Shown in pieces: positions 28,701 to 38,720 of a stretch of 64,000 nt of DNA (position 1 is its first letter; each line of letters starts with the position of its first letter). Under the pieces are notes generated by a model, which did not search any database, was not told the DNA's origin, and was given only the letters and a program-made list of their open reading frames with translations. A program made the position numbers and the translations under genes. Origin of the DNA: Trichoplusia ni (lineage: Eukaryota; Arthropoda; Insecta; Lepidoptera; Noctuidae); contig NC_039490.1 in the NCBI RefSeq assembly GCF_003590095.1, positions 10,743,834 to 10,807,833 of the forward strand. Direction: 5' to 3'.

Positions 28701-31700
28701 ATACGATTAAATATTTTATTTTTCCAATTATTGCCGGTCTTTACCCCCCCCCCCCCACTACCTCTACCTCGGTATAAAAGGGCTGCGGTTTGTTCCGCGC
28801 TGTGTGGACTGGGGGCAGTAGCGACTGACGGTCGTTATAGGGAATCATTATTGTAAAGCTATTTTTTTTTTGTATTAATGTTCTGTTAAAGTAAATTGAA
28901 TAGACTCTGTGGTTGAACAACTCGGGCTTATTTGAATACAGTTTCATGTATAGATTACCTTAAGAAGGCTTATATATTTGGTCTGATGTTTTTTCTTTAA
29001 CTGCTCACTGTTTTATTTGCAGATAGTTATTTAGATCCATGCGTTAAATATAACCTTTTTTTGTAAAAGGCTGTCGTCGGCGGGCATTACCGTTTTGCAT
29101 TTGGCGCTTTGGAATATTTGTAGTTAGACTCACCTTGTCCTTCAAAGCCGCGTTAAAATAAGGTCAATACATCGATAAAAAGTATCTTGTTAATATAATA
29201 CGAGACATATAAACCTGGCTCTAGACAAATTGGTATTTTTGAATGAAAAATGTCTATCTTAGCTTTGTTATAGCCTATTGGGAAATTACGCTCAATATTA
29301 CGACATTACAGTAAATAGGCCTTTGCTACCATGTAGTCTGTATGAAAATATACGAGTACCTATATAGTTTCTCAAGGAACATTTAAAGGTATCAGCTCTT
29401 CATTTCATAACGTGTTTATGTTTTTTTTTAAAAAGTAGTTCATTCCGAAATATACAGGGTTTCCTTGAAACTGGGTCGCATTTCAATTACCGCCTCAGGC
29501 CATGGAAATAAACTGTTTTTCTCCAAACAAGCATTCTATTCGGTAAAGAATGATCCTGGTTTACGAAACTAAGTTAATGACTTAATTCATAAAATGGCTG
29601 ACTCGGCCGCCATCTTGAATATTGATACAATTTATTTATTATTCATGATTTAGTTCTCATAGTTTTTAACATTATTTATTAGTGTTCAAAGATTAATCAG
29701 AAGTTGGTATGCTGTTCAGGTGATATCATTACTTGTAACTTGTAACCGATTAGTTTGAGTTATCTAAAGAAGATCGATAAATAACATTATTTTTATATTT
29801 ATTAAATGGTTGTCATATCTCCTATACCTAAGTGGTTGGATTAATACACCACGTATACCTACTGTTCTCCTGCAAATAACACCTCAACACACATCAAACT
29901 TCATGCCAATATTACTAATGTGTTACACCTCTATAACTTGTAGCACAATTGAAATGAAACTACTTTTTCGGATTTTATCGCGGTTTAATTTTGGATTTTT
30001 GTTCCCGTGACCATGATACCTGCAAAGGTGTCGAAACGTCGGGAACTAAAATCTAAAATTAAACCGCGGTAAAATTCATAAAAGTAGTTTTAATTTCAAT
30101 GTCTAAGATTCGTATTGCTTCATACAGGACCCCTGCTTAACATAAAACAATTGACAGCCACTCGACCTCATTCACTCATACCTACACTTTTTAGATTATA
30201 ATTTAGGAACAAACAAAACACAATCTGTAGAACAAGGTTGAAGAGTATACAAGTGTGTCTTACAAATGGTGTGTCCACATGTTGACAGAGCAGATTAGAA
30301 CATTACGATGTGAGCTGAGCGATGCTGATGGCTGTTGTTCCGCCATTGTGGGTAATGAGACAAGCGCCACACAAGTATATGTATATATATGAACGATTTA
30401 TAAGGATATGTTTCACATATTTCAGACATTCGTTGTTCAGCTGTCAAAGAGAGAAGTCAAGGAGGTAGCGAGCGTTTTCTGCTTTTGTAGTGCTCTAAGA
30501 ACAAAAAAAAAGAAAGAACGGTGATGTGTCGCCCTTACTTGCTATATTACGCCAATTAACAGGTGGTTAGGTTAAACAGTAAAACTTTATTAGTTTAGGA
30601 TAACACTAGGCAGACGTTTTTATGGGTATAGCATTGTCTTTGAACTAATTCACGATTGTATGAATGAGAATACTTTAGTAACGTTACTTTATCATCATGA
30701 TATGAATTTAGAGAAGCTGAGCGAAAGCTGAAATTTCGGATTCTCTTTTCGCCCATTATCATTCAGTCGATATAATGGAGGTGGAAAATGTTTGTTCGGC
30801 AACATTCCTTATCCAGGTGTAACTTAATTAAGCATAGTAATTTATTTTTTCTTCTTGTTTCAGTTATTGCGGAGGCAGCAGCGACTCGAGAGGCTACTAA
30901 ACTGCTGGGTGGTGGGCTGCAGTCGTTCGGGCAGGCAGCAGAACAGGCCAAGGGTCAGATGACCGACAACTTTCCCCGAAGTGTTGAGGACTTCTCCCAG
31001 TTCACTGACAAGTCTAAACAGGTATGTGGATTATGTTGATAGTCGAGTTTCGATTTTATGAGGCACATAAAATGTAGCGTCTTTGAAAAATAACGTTGCA
31101 GATGAAAAGATATTTTCAGCCAACTTTCAGACTTTTCTTTTTAATTTAAAGAGCTGGAAATGTAATTACATGTTGCGGAAAGGATTTTATGCGACTATTT
31201 CTAGACTACCAAAAAAAGAAGAGCAGAAAAAAGCCTACGCAAAATGAAAAGTCGTATAACATGATCACTGTATGTGCTAGTATAAAGTTATACCAGTGCA
31301 TTACCGGGACACCCACTTCTCCAGCAGTGGGCGTCGCGCCGCGCTCGAGTAGCTTCCACGGCACACCATCAATCTATGAGATAGCTGCTATGTTTCTCAT
31401 TACCTAGACCTATTTATAAACAATTCCTTTGTGAAAAACTGGAAAATACTTATGGGAATATATGTATGTTATGCCTTTTAGGATTGTCGTCAAAAGTATG
31501 TTCAAAAATGATATGAGAGGATTTTGTGCCCGGGACACACCTATTTTGGGGGATGGTTTTTTTTAATATCACCTAGTTTGACAGAAAAGCGTTGTCTTAA
31601 GGAATCAGTTACTGTTATCAATATACCTGTTATAATAATTCATATAATATACCAAACTCTGATTTCAATTAAGTGGATATTTCCTTACTTTGTAGAGTCA

Positions 31701-34696
31701 GCGTCACTTCACGCGTGCCGAGGTGTCGCGCTGCGCCGGCCGCGGCCGCTCTTGTCTCTACATCATCTACAACAAGCTCGTGCTGGACCTCACCGACTTC
31801 GCCAAGTTCGTGAGTATATACACAAATATGATGAAAGCCTGAAGCTAGAAAGTCTGACTAACTAAGGGGTATCGATGTTTGTAAAACAGTGGTACGACTA
31901 GTTAGACTCCGTTTAGACTAGAAGCCGACCCCAACATAGTTGGGAAAAGGGTAGGGTGATGACGATGATGATGATGAACGCCTGGTCGGATGCTTATGAG
32001 ATAGAAAGATGCCGAGCATAAAAAAATTGACATATATTTCATACTAAGAATAAGGGTGTTTTTAGCTTGTTCAGTAAAATTGTCTATAGACAAGTAGGTA
32101 ATTTCCGAGGGCTGACACTATTGGGTTGGTCCGGAGTATTGAACCATCAAGCAGTCACGTGACTTATCGAAATTAAACGTAAATTATAACTGCCGTTTAG
32201 CCTTTTCTTTTTGCTGTCTTAGTCTAATTCAATATAGTTGTGTTTGGGCCTTCTTTTGTTCACAGACTTGCTTAATTAATATTAAGGTCTGCAGTTGCCT
32301 TTGAAGTTTTAATCGTAACTCTATATCAAGACTATTCTGCAAAAATAAAATTGAAAATGGATTTATCAATTTGTGATTCAAAATATGTAGATATACCAAA
32401 ATGCATTCAGTCAAAAGTTAAAGTTCAAATGCGTAGGCGGAGAGAGTGTGGGCAGAGCGACGTAGGTTTACCTATAGAAGTAACACAAACTTCTGCCTAT
32501 ACAGCATCACGCCCACACCTCGGTATTAAAGACAAGATATTTAAATTGAATGGTACAACCGTTCAATTACGAGTAAAGTTACTTGACACTTTCGGTTGGT
32601 TCTAGAAGAAGTTAAGGTTATGGAGCGGTGAGGTAAAATGTTATCTATTGATGTAACTCTGTTTGTCATTTGAGGACAACGTTATAATTTTATAATCTAA
32701 AATCGTAATATTGATATGTAACGAGGTATATAACATACTGTTACAACATTGCACTGCACATTAATAAGTATTCACAGCTCCGCTACATGTCCTCGTAGGA
32801 CACATTTCTCACGCTCATCTCTGATATATACTAATATATAAAGATGAAGAGTTTGTTTGTCTGTTTGAACGCGCTAATCTCAGGAACTACTGGTCCAAAT
32901 TGATGTTTGTAATTTATATTTGTAATTTAGTATATAAATTCTTTTTGTGTTGAATAGACCATTCATCGAGGAAGGCTTTAGGCTATAAACCATCACGCTG
33001 CGACTAATAGGAGCGAAGATACAATGGAAAATGTGAAAAAATAGGGCAGGTTTAAATCATAACTTATATCTTCTACCCACGGGGACGAATTCGCGGGCAA
33101 CAGCTAGTCTCTGATAAAAACACTGCCTTATGAGCTATGTTTATCTGTGATAGGGTTTAACACAAGCCTATATTTTCATACATGTTTAGTGGTTGTATAG
33201 ATACATATTTGCTCACGCCGTTAGAATTTCGATACAAATAGACCAACTATATAGACATTACATAATACGTATGCTACACTAAACTCTACGAATACATTTA
33301 ATTGTTTCCAGTAATTAATGTCGACCACAAAAAGGCAATTGTTTGATAAATGAAACCACGGTGAGCAGAGACGAATTGTATTTGCTTAAATAAAACATTA
33401 AAATGACAAGGTAAATAGGTTAAAAATACAGTACACAGATAATGATATTTTTACGATTTAATGAAGATTTTAATGATCGTAAGTAAATTAAACTTTTCTT
33501 TAGAGAAATAAGTATTTCAATAGTCATAGGTACATTTAATTTACAGCTGTGTCTTAACTGATTATCTTGTTTTAAACTTACTATTCAAGTATGTCGTACT
33601 TAAACATACAAAACACAACTAACATATACGTCCATATCATATAGACCCACTACAAGCTCTCATAAGTTTTAAACCTACTTATACTAATTAAGTTTATAAA
33701 TGGCGTCTGCGCCTGTCATTTTAATTACTTAATTATTTAAAAATAAGAGATATACTGATCTAGTTTATGAATTACCTGTCACATAAATAAGATATTTAAT
33801 GTAAGATACACATTATGATTAAATTTTATAAAAACTTGTACTATAACGCAATATTAACCCCGGTCTCGTGTCCCCAGCACCCGGGCGGGTCGGGCTTGCT
33901 GAGCCGGTACGCGGGAAGCGACGCGACGGCCGCCATGCGCGCCACCGGCATGCCGCCCGCCGTCTTCGACACCTTGCTGCAGAGGTTCGTCATCGGCACA
34001 CTTGTGAGTATACCTGTTAATCAATTGTCCATTTTGGTAATGAGACGAAGACCTACAGACTTACTTACATATTCAAATATATTTCTTTAATTGTACTTCT
34101 CTTCGTAATAAAATGAAAAAGCCGCACAGACTTTATTACTTATTCAAATGTATTTGGGTTTATACCAGCCAAAAAGTGTTGCTGGTAACAAAAATACAGA
34201 TGTTTACAGATGTCTGTTAGATTAGATCTTTTTGTCTAATGCGCCTTTTTTTAAATTAAATTACATGCCTCATACATTTGGCACATACTTTTTACGATTT
34301 AACGCTAAAATTTTTATGTTAAATTTTCTTAATTAGCTTAAAAATTATTTGATGTATCATTCTTCGGGACCACTACATTCTATGATGTTTTGTAACAGTT
34401 CACACATGGTTTCCAATTTACCGACCGATAATATTCTCTATTATATAAAGTTCCCCTCATAACTCAACACACCATCAATAGAAACACCTATTCTCTCCCA
34501 AGTCCGTCCCAACAATGTCCATCGCGTTCATCCAAACATTTTATTTGATTCACAATTTACTGAATCACATTTATTTATTTGCCTGAATATATCAAATGAT
34601 GGTGTTTTTATATCGTTAATTGGCGTTTCATTAATTGTTCGGTTCAGTACATTTTTATTATTATACCGTGATATTGTGTTGCAGGTGCAGGACTGA
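4703..34696 (+). CDS. Secreted cytochrome b5-domain protein, five exons (gene model)
   Basis: Join 4703-4736, 30864-31021, 31696-31809, 33878-34003, 34685-34696, giving 147 residues. All four junctions have GT-AG ends and keep the frame. Residues 1-16 (MKLLVFLVLGAVIAEA) form a classic signal peptide completed across intron 1, which supports the join. Residues 17-64 are an Ala/Gln/Gly-rich, probably helical extension. Residues about 68-144 are a cytochrome b5 fold: FTRAEV, LYIIYNKLVLDLTDF, HPGG, then AGSDAT and FVIGTL. The first haem ligand is His103 of HPGG. The second, normally His in GHSxDA, is Met127 in GMPPAV, at the same distance from HPGG as in the b5 gene at 43 kb. Cys77 and Cys84 could form a disulphide. 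The family transfers electrons through haem. Secretion or lumenal residence is inferred from the signal peptide, since no transmembrane segment or KDEL-type tail is visible. The partner is unknown. Confidence 0.85.
5131..5163. repeat. Short tandem repeat of a gtgacgggccg-like unit
   Basis: Three to four imperfect copies of an 11-base unit (gtgacgggccg, gtgacgggccg, atgacgagtgg, gtgacgg) lie head to tail. Confidence 0.5.
7102..7160. repeat. Fold-back hairpin repeat, copy 2
   Basis: The ends tagttgt and acaacta are exact reverse complements, and the inner arms (gtggaaacgagac versus atctctctcgtac) pair imperfectly. Length and layout match the copy at 1180-1238. Confidence 0.6.
20121..20507. mobile_element. 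MITE-like element with terminal inverted repeats of about 55 bp
   Basis: The left end (tatacacggtgatttttta...) and the reverse complement of the right end (tatacaccgtgatttttta...) match for about 55 bases with few differences, through 'cttacaaaagcagcccagtt'. The 387-bp unit has no transposase. TA dinucleotides at both boundaries fit a TA target duplication, as for Tc1/mariner- or PIF-type MITEs, but the superfamily cannot be fixed. Confidence 0.75.
21170..21240 (-). repeat. tRNA-like fragment (B box only)
   Basis: The minus strand carries GGTTCGAGTCC, a B-box match, but the T-arm stem pairs poorly and no cloverleaf can be drawn. It is probably a tRNA-derived SINE remnant, not a tRNA gene. 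Confidence 0.3.
21371..21440 (+). repeat. Dispersed repeat fragment (atacgcgtgagtaaacc family)
   Basis: It ends in 'atacgcgtgagtaaacc', shared with sequences at 23041, 43224 and, inverted, 38571. It is diverged. Confidence 0.4.
23036..23150 (+). repeat. Dispersed repeat (atacgcgtgagtaaaccg family)
   Basis: It contains 'gtccgaaaccagtcgggcga' and 'catacgcgtgagtgaaccg', matching the copy inside cytochrome b5 intron 1 (43224-43385) and the inverted copy at 38571-38700. Confidence 0.55.
24038..24238 (+). repeat. Diverged tandem duplication, period about 119 bp
   Basis: Units 24038-24130 and 24157-24238 share, in order, 'attaaata', 'gtactttttaa', 'atttttcgat', 'ctagatttaa' and 'taatgct'. No gene is involved. 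Confidence 0.55.
25868..26071 (-). promoter_or_regulatory. Minus-strand promoter with short 5' exon
   Basis: Read on the minus strand the order is CRE TGACGTCA (26064-26071), a second half-matching CRE (26053-26060), GC box ggggcggggc on plus (25991-26000), TATATATA (25960-25967), an Inr-like ccagtc about 30 bases downstream (near 25936), then a short leader ending in acg|gtaagtg, a strong splice donor with last exon base 25868. The spacing of TATA, start and donor is that of a real RNA polymerase II promoter with an untranslated first exon. The transcript would run leftward, antisense inside intron 1 of the secreted b5 gene; no coding exon on that strand was recognised. Confidence 0.5.
28744..28780 (+). 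promoter_or_regulatory. Poly(C) tract followed by a TATAAAAG box
   Basis: A 13-base C run (about 28744-28756) precedes a canonical TATAAAAG (28773-28780) and GC-richer DNA. It lies 2.1 kb upstream of exon 2, so it could be an alternative promoter, but no initiator, donor or ATG exon was identified. Confidence 0.2.
29948..30100. repeat. Long palindromic repeat (arms about 60 bp)
   Basis: The left arm (attgaaatgaaactac...gttcccg) and right arm (cgggaac...taatttcaat) are near-perfect reverse complements around a loop of about 32 bases containing 'ggtgtcgaaacgt'. It has the form of a fold-back MITE and no coding capacity. Confidence 0.7.
30864..31021 (+). CDS. Secreted b5-like gene, exon 2
   Basis: Acceptor ttcttgtttcag ends at 30863; donor cag|gtatgt starts at 31022. 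With exon 1 it totals 192 nt, exactly 64 codons, and leaves phase 0. It encodes the end of the signal peptide (V-I-A-E-A) and the 48-residue extension, rich in Ala, Gln, Gly, Asp and Lys with no Cys. Heptad-like spacing of hydrophobic residues suggests an amphipathic helix. I recognise no family in this extension. Confidence 0.8.
31696..31809 (+). CDS. Secreted b5-like gene, exon 3 (first half of b5 domain)
   Basis: Acceptor ttactttgtag ends at 31695; donor ttc|gtgagt starts at 31810. The 38 codons are in phase 0 and strongly GC-rich against AT-rich flanks. FTRAEVSRC, then LYIIYNKLVLDLTDFAKF, matches the strand-helix-strand start of cytochrome b5 (YTxxEV...VIxxKVYDVTxF). It contains Cys77 and Cys84 of the preprotein, which flank the GRGR turn. 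Confidence 0.85.
31908..31975 (+). mobile_element. RTE-type retrotransposon 3' tail
   Basis: 'agaagccgaccccaacatag' followed by 'ttgggaaaag' and a (gatgat)n tail reads L-E-A-D-P-N-I-V-G-K-R in frame, the usual C-terminal end of RTE elements in moths. Only the last dozen or so codons remain, inside intron 3 of the secreted b5 gene. Confidence 0.6.
32828..33108 (-). repeat. Dispersed 'agctgttgcccgcgaattcg' repeat, minus orientation
   Basis: It runs from 'atactaatatataaagatga' to 'cgcgggcaacagctagt' and contains 'cacgctgcgactaataggag' and 'gaacgcgctaatctcagg'. The same blocks occur in opposite orientation at 37210-37430 and 48513-48731. Confidence 0.75.
33878..34003 (+). CDS. Secreted b5-like gene, exon 4 (haem-ligand exon)
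   Basis: Acceptor tcgtgtccccag ends at 33877; donor ctt|gtgagt starts at 34004. The 42 codons begin with HPGG (His103, first axial ligand) and continue AGSDATAAM, then RATGMPPAVF and RFVIGTL. Compared without gaps to the matching exon of the gene at 43 kb, codon 25 of the exon is Met (ATG) where the paralogue has the second axial His, and the adjoining S-S-D-A is P-P-A-V. The frame is intact on both sides, so this is not a frameshift artefact. Confidence 0.85.
34685..34696 (+). CDS. Secreted b5-like gene, last coding exon (V-Q-D-stop)
   Basis: Acceptor attgtgttgcag ends at 34684. Only GTG CAG GAC TGA is coding and the rest is 3' UTR. A second cag six bases later would give D-stop, so use of either acceptor changes the C-terminus by two residues only. 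Confidence 0.65.
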   Translation: MQD

Positions 34697-35110
34697 TGCG
34701 GTCGCTGAAAATACCTGAAAACTGTCGATGATCACGGATGAATGATTATGTGTTTTAAAAGGACTTGTATTTCTGTTAATACAGGGAAAGTGTTTATGTA
34801 TTGTTATGTAATGTTGATAATTTTGGTAAGGTTTTGAGATTGGTAAAAAATTAAATGAAGTATTCTGGAATTGAGCCTTTACTTAAATGTAAATTGAGTT
34901 CCTTAGCATGTGGTGGTGTGTAAATAGTTTTATAAAATTATAGCATAACTCATTGCGGATGCATAGTAAGAGAGATGGCGCTCTTTGCCGTGTATTGCGC
35001 TGTCATGCTTCCACAACCATAATAATATTACTATATGACGTGTCTGATTATATTGTGAGTTTGGTATTTGTAAATTTTGGCCAGGAGTAAATAAATAAAA
35101 TTAAATCTTA
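34697..35110 (+). terminator. 3' UTR and poly(A) region of the secreted b5-like gene
   Basis: Overlapping AATAAA signals at 35090-35099 are followed within 20 bases by a GT-rich stretch (tgttgtttggtct), which predicts cleavage near 35105-35112. The UTR contains fold-back hairpin copy 3 (34965-35017). Confidence 0.65.
34965..35017. repeat. Fold-back hairpin repeat, copy 3 (in 3' UTR)
   Basis: 'gagatggcgctc' pairs imperfectly with 'attgcgctgtcatgcttcc', ending ccacaac. It is the same family as 47845-47895 and would be transcribed in the mRNA of the secreted b5-like gene. Confidence 0.5.
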
Positions 35111-36422
35111 CTGTTGTTTGGTCTTATTAATTTACCCATTCTCCAATGTTAACAGGCTTTTTGCTTTAACATAAGTATTATAAGGACTTATTCGAAAAAT
35201 GGTTCATAAAAAAGATTTAGAATGCAGTATATCAATTATACAGTTCAATTAATTCACAAAGTACGTGAGTGATGTAATGAATTAACTGTATCGGTGTTAT
35301 CTCTATAATACACGAATACGTGCAAATCAGCAGGTATTGATAACAGCAGCGAGGGTAATGCCCGGAGCTCACGACCCTGGATGGCTAATTAAATAATATA
35401 TTATTAACAAATAAAATTTACAACTGACTTCAAATAAAAACTACTGAGCCAAACTTAATGATTTGGGATGTTGGGACCAAATGACAGCTATTTCACGTTA
35501 TATGAATAAAAAATGCAACCAAATCGGTTCATTCAGTCAGAAGCTCTGAAATAACCAAATTATTAAAACCGAAGAATTGAGAAACTCTTTTTTTTTTAAG
35601 TCTAAAAAGGGTTTATCTCTTCCATTCTCACCTTTAAAGCTTTTCAATAGACTTTAGAATGAAAACTATTAAAACAAACGAGTACTGACGAATGTTATTA
35701 GTAAAATCTTCAATTATTTTTCTCGTCTTAAAATAATGCCGTAACAAGTTTTGTTAGGTTCGTCTGAGCTCAAATACACGAGTGGCGACGTCTCCTTATC
35801 CTCCAGAGCTATCCTGGAGCACCACGCACCAACACACTGTCATACGCCAGATAGAGAGGGACCGAGTTACACGCGTCAGGAGGCGCGGGCGCGGCCGTCA
35901 ATATGACGCGTGTCCGAGCGTGTCGGTACTGTTGGCACGGATCGTGGGAATCAGGCATAACACCAATACGGATGCAGACTTAAAAAGGTTAAGGATAATG
36001 TAACTGATTACTTTTAATACTGTTTTATACTATTAATAGTAATGAGTATGAGAGTAAGAAAACCATAAAAGGCACCGCTCTCTGTTCGGCCATCTGTTGG
36101 ACTGTATCTCATGACATGTAAAAGCAAGACAGTAGATTTTTTATCAGACAATGTATAGGTGTTGCCTTTAAACCCATTCCGAGGCTAGGCAATACTTCCC
36201 ATTTCAGAAATTTCAGGCCTACTGATCCGAGCAAATTTCCTACCTATACCTGCATCATGCAGGGTGAAACCGAAACGCAAACAAAAAATGACTCAAATCG
36301 GTCAATCCGTTGTTGAGGATTTCAGTGACGTATACATTAATATGACATTTATATATAAAGATGGTAGATAATACGATTTTAAATAGATAATATCTATATT
36401 CGTTGCTTCCGTGTGATGCGCG
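35111..36422. other. Intergenic interval between the two b5 genes
   Basis: No coding exon is recognised. About 35400-35565 and 36240-36365 contain phrases (caaccaaatcggttcattca, caaatcggtcaatccgttg) typical of decayed moth dispersed repeats. A GC-rich stretch at 35865-35945 has no clear function. Confidence 0.4.
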
Positions 36423-36536
36423 TGACGTCACTGGCGGAGGGCGCCGCACTATCTGCCGATATCGATACTTATCTCCGAGGTATCGTCGCTATCGACAGTT
36501 ATCAGGTAGTGCTGCCCGTCGACGGACGATACATAT
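36423..36536 (+). promoter_or_regulatory. Candidate promoter and untranslated first exon of cytochrome b5
   Basis: It contains TGACGTCA (CRE, 36423-36430), a GC-rich block, and TATCGATA (DRE core, 36460-36467), and ends in 'catat|gtaagtaag', a strong donor at 36537. DRE motifs mark many housekeeping promoters in insects. The acceptor just before the cytochrome b5 ATG (43085) needs an upstream donor, and this one is on the right strand. The link between the two is inferred. Confidence 0.4.
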
Positions 36537-37209
36537 GTAAGTAAGCTCAATTAACATGTTTCATAATCTTGAATAGGTGCATTCAGTTATGAGGTCCAAA
36601 TATTTTCAACCTACGTGGGCAAACAAGGTTTTGATACTTAATAAAAAAAATGAATTGAAGGGAGGGTAATGGAAGGTCAAGGCTACATTTTATCCCGACA
36701 TTTTAGTTTATAATAAACCCAAAAAATTATTGTTAATTTTCTTATATTAATTGGTTTTATTATATAATATCAAAATTTAAATATTCATATCAACATAAGT
36801 GTATCTTGAGATATTCTAAAAATAGAGAAAGTGAGACATGATATTATTATCATCACACAATTTAAGCGAACTGCACTGGACCTAGAATATTCACAGTGTT
36901 AGTGCGTCGTCCTGAAATGAATGAGAGCAAAGGCAGTAAATATCACGATATTATAGAGATTAATTATACTTATAAAGTTAAGGCGCCTTTTGTTAATTAC
37001 TTCGATAATTAATCAATCAATCTGATTCGGTTTTGTTTTGGGATGGTGAAAGTATAGAAAGTCTCTTTAGGCATTCAAGTATGATAGGCTTATAATTTAC
37101 AACCCTATCGACTATGTATGTACTTATGTTTCACAACATGTAAACGAACATTGGTTTTTCTATATACACAAAGTTCAGACTTTAGAAACTGCACACATAT
37201 ATCATAAAT

Positions 37210-37430
37210 TAGCTTTAGCCCGCGACTTCGTCCGCGTGGTTAAAAGATATAAGTTGTGATTTATACCTGCTCCTATTAGTCGCAGCGTGATGGTATATAG
37301 CCTAAAACCTTCTTAGGTGAATGGTCTATTCAATACAAAAATATTGTTTCAATAAGGACCTGTACCTGAGATTAGCGCGTTAAAACAAACAAATAAACAA
37401 ACTCTTCAGCTTTATATATTAGTATAGATT
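37210..37430 (+). repeat. Dispersed 'cccgcgacttcgtccgcg' repeat, plus orientation
   Basis: Blocks 'cccgcgacttcgtccgcgtg', 'tattagtcgcagcgtgatgg', 'gagattagcgcgtt' and terminal 'tatattagtatagatt' match the copy at 48513-48731. Confidence 0.75.
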
Positions 37431-38570
37431 TATTTTCTCTTGTTATTTTGATGTTTTCATCTGAATAAATAGTAATAGCGTACTGTGAATGTGCCATTGC
37501 TCTTTATAATCCCTTTCTTGACAATCTTCTTACTGCTTGTAGCTGAAATGCGTGGTATTACATTAAACGCTTTTTGTGTTAAAAAAACACTTAGTACTCT
37601 AAATAAATGAATTCGAACTTACTAATTTTGAAGAGCAAAACGTTAATTACTCATAGTTAATTAAAGGCCAATTTCATGTGAAAGTTTACGTTGAGTTTTG
37701 TCATATTGTACTATCAAAGTTTTCATAGACTATCAAAGAATTCATTACTGAGACTACAGCTGATTCTTATCAATGGTGTAACTTATCAGTGATGAGGTAC
37801 TTTTGATTTAACATTAATGAATGCAGTCCATGTGGCCACGGGCGAGATAAGAGTATGAGGTAACACTCGCCTTGAGTCTCTCAAGTGTGGGAATGTTCGA
37901 GAGCTGATAGGGAGGTGGCTGACAGATACCGGAGGGACTTTCTCTTGTATCTGTCTCGATAGTAACCTGACATTGCGATTATACTGATAAGCTATTGTCT
38001 TCGGCGGAAATATGTGTCAATTTTGAATAGAAACAGAATCTTCTTTAGATAATGTTGCTAGTTTGGATTTGGCTACAAGTTTTTCCTTATATGTCTGGTT
38101 AAAAAATTGTTTTATAGAACTAATTTTAAATTAAGCTTGTAAACTGGTAATCATAATATACTTATATGCTACGTGATGACCAAAGAGATACCACACTATC
38201 ACAGCGCGCTATATGTTTTGATTTCAATCTGAAGAGAGGCAAAATTATTCAATTTCAAATATAGTATTGACAGCGAGTTTATATCCCTCTTTCTATCAAA
38301 AGCATGCTAGCAGCAAACTTGGCAGTAATTATAGTAAGTAGCCGCTAATCAGTCATTTAAATTGCATTTTGTATTTGTTGTGAAATGAGCGCTAAATCTT
38401 AACAGCTTCCATAACCGAACTATTTTTGTATTTATTAATATTTAAGAGTAAGGATATCATACTGTAATCCGTAGGATATATATTAAGTTTGCGCTACGAA
38501 ACTCCCACTTTCATCTTAGCAAGATTTTGTGTGGTTGGGTATGTTTGTGCCCGAATATTTTGATAGTAAG

Positions 38571-38700
38571 TATCGTGAGAATGATTCATTATTATATGAT
38601 GTAACGGTTTAAGTACTCACGCGTATTTATCGGGAGTGCCCGACTAGTTTCGGACTCAACCGGAGTCCTTAATCATGAGCTGACTCGGCGTGATCGCAAT
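38571..38700 (-). repeat. Dispersed repeat, inverted copy beside the retrotransposon
   Basis: 'actcacgcgtatttatcggg' and 'gcccgactagtttcggac' are the reverse complement of sequence at 43300-43385. It abuts the 5' truncation point of the adjacent retrotransposon. Confidence 0.6.
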
Positions 38701-38720
38701 AAATACGCAATAATAACTAC

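Larger units (their letters stand above)
4737..30863 (+). other. Intron 1 of the secreted b5-like gene (26.1 kb)
   Basis: No host coding exon was found in this interval on either strand. It holds scattered GC-rich islets in AT-rich surroundings (about 5617-5665, 9776-9885, 11815-11885, 13205-13295, 13728-13795, 16840-16900), a DRE-like TATCGATA at 20795 in a GC-richer block, a MITE, tandem and dispersed repeats, a minus-strand promoter-like block near 26 kb, a poly(C)/TATA element near 28.75 kb and a palindromic repeat near 30 kb. An intron this long that interrupts a signal peptide is a likely place for enhancers or nested transcripts. Confidence 0.7.

Noticed and set aside
32357..32605. Small ATG frame in intron 3 of the secreted b5 gene
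   Set aside because: The frame is short, has no family match and lies among repeats, with no acceptor or donor that would fit the gene.
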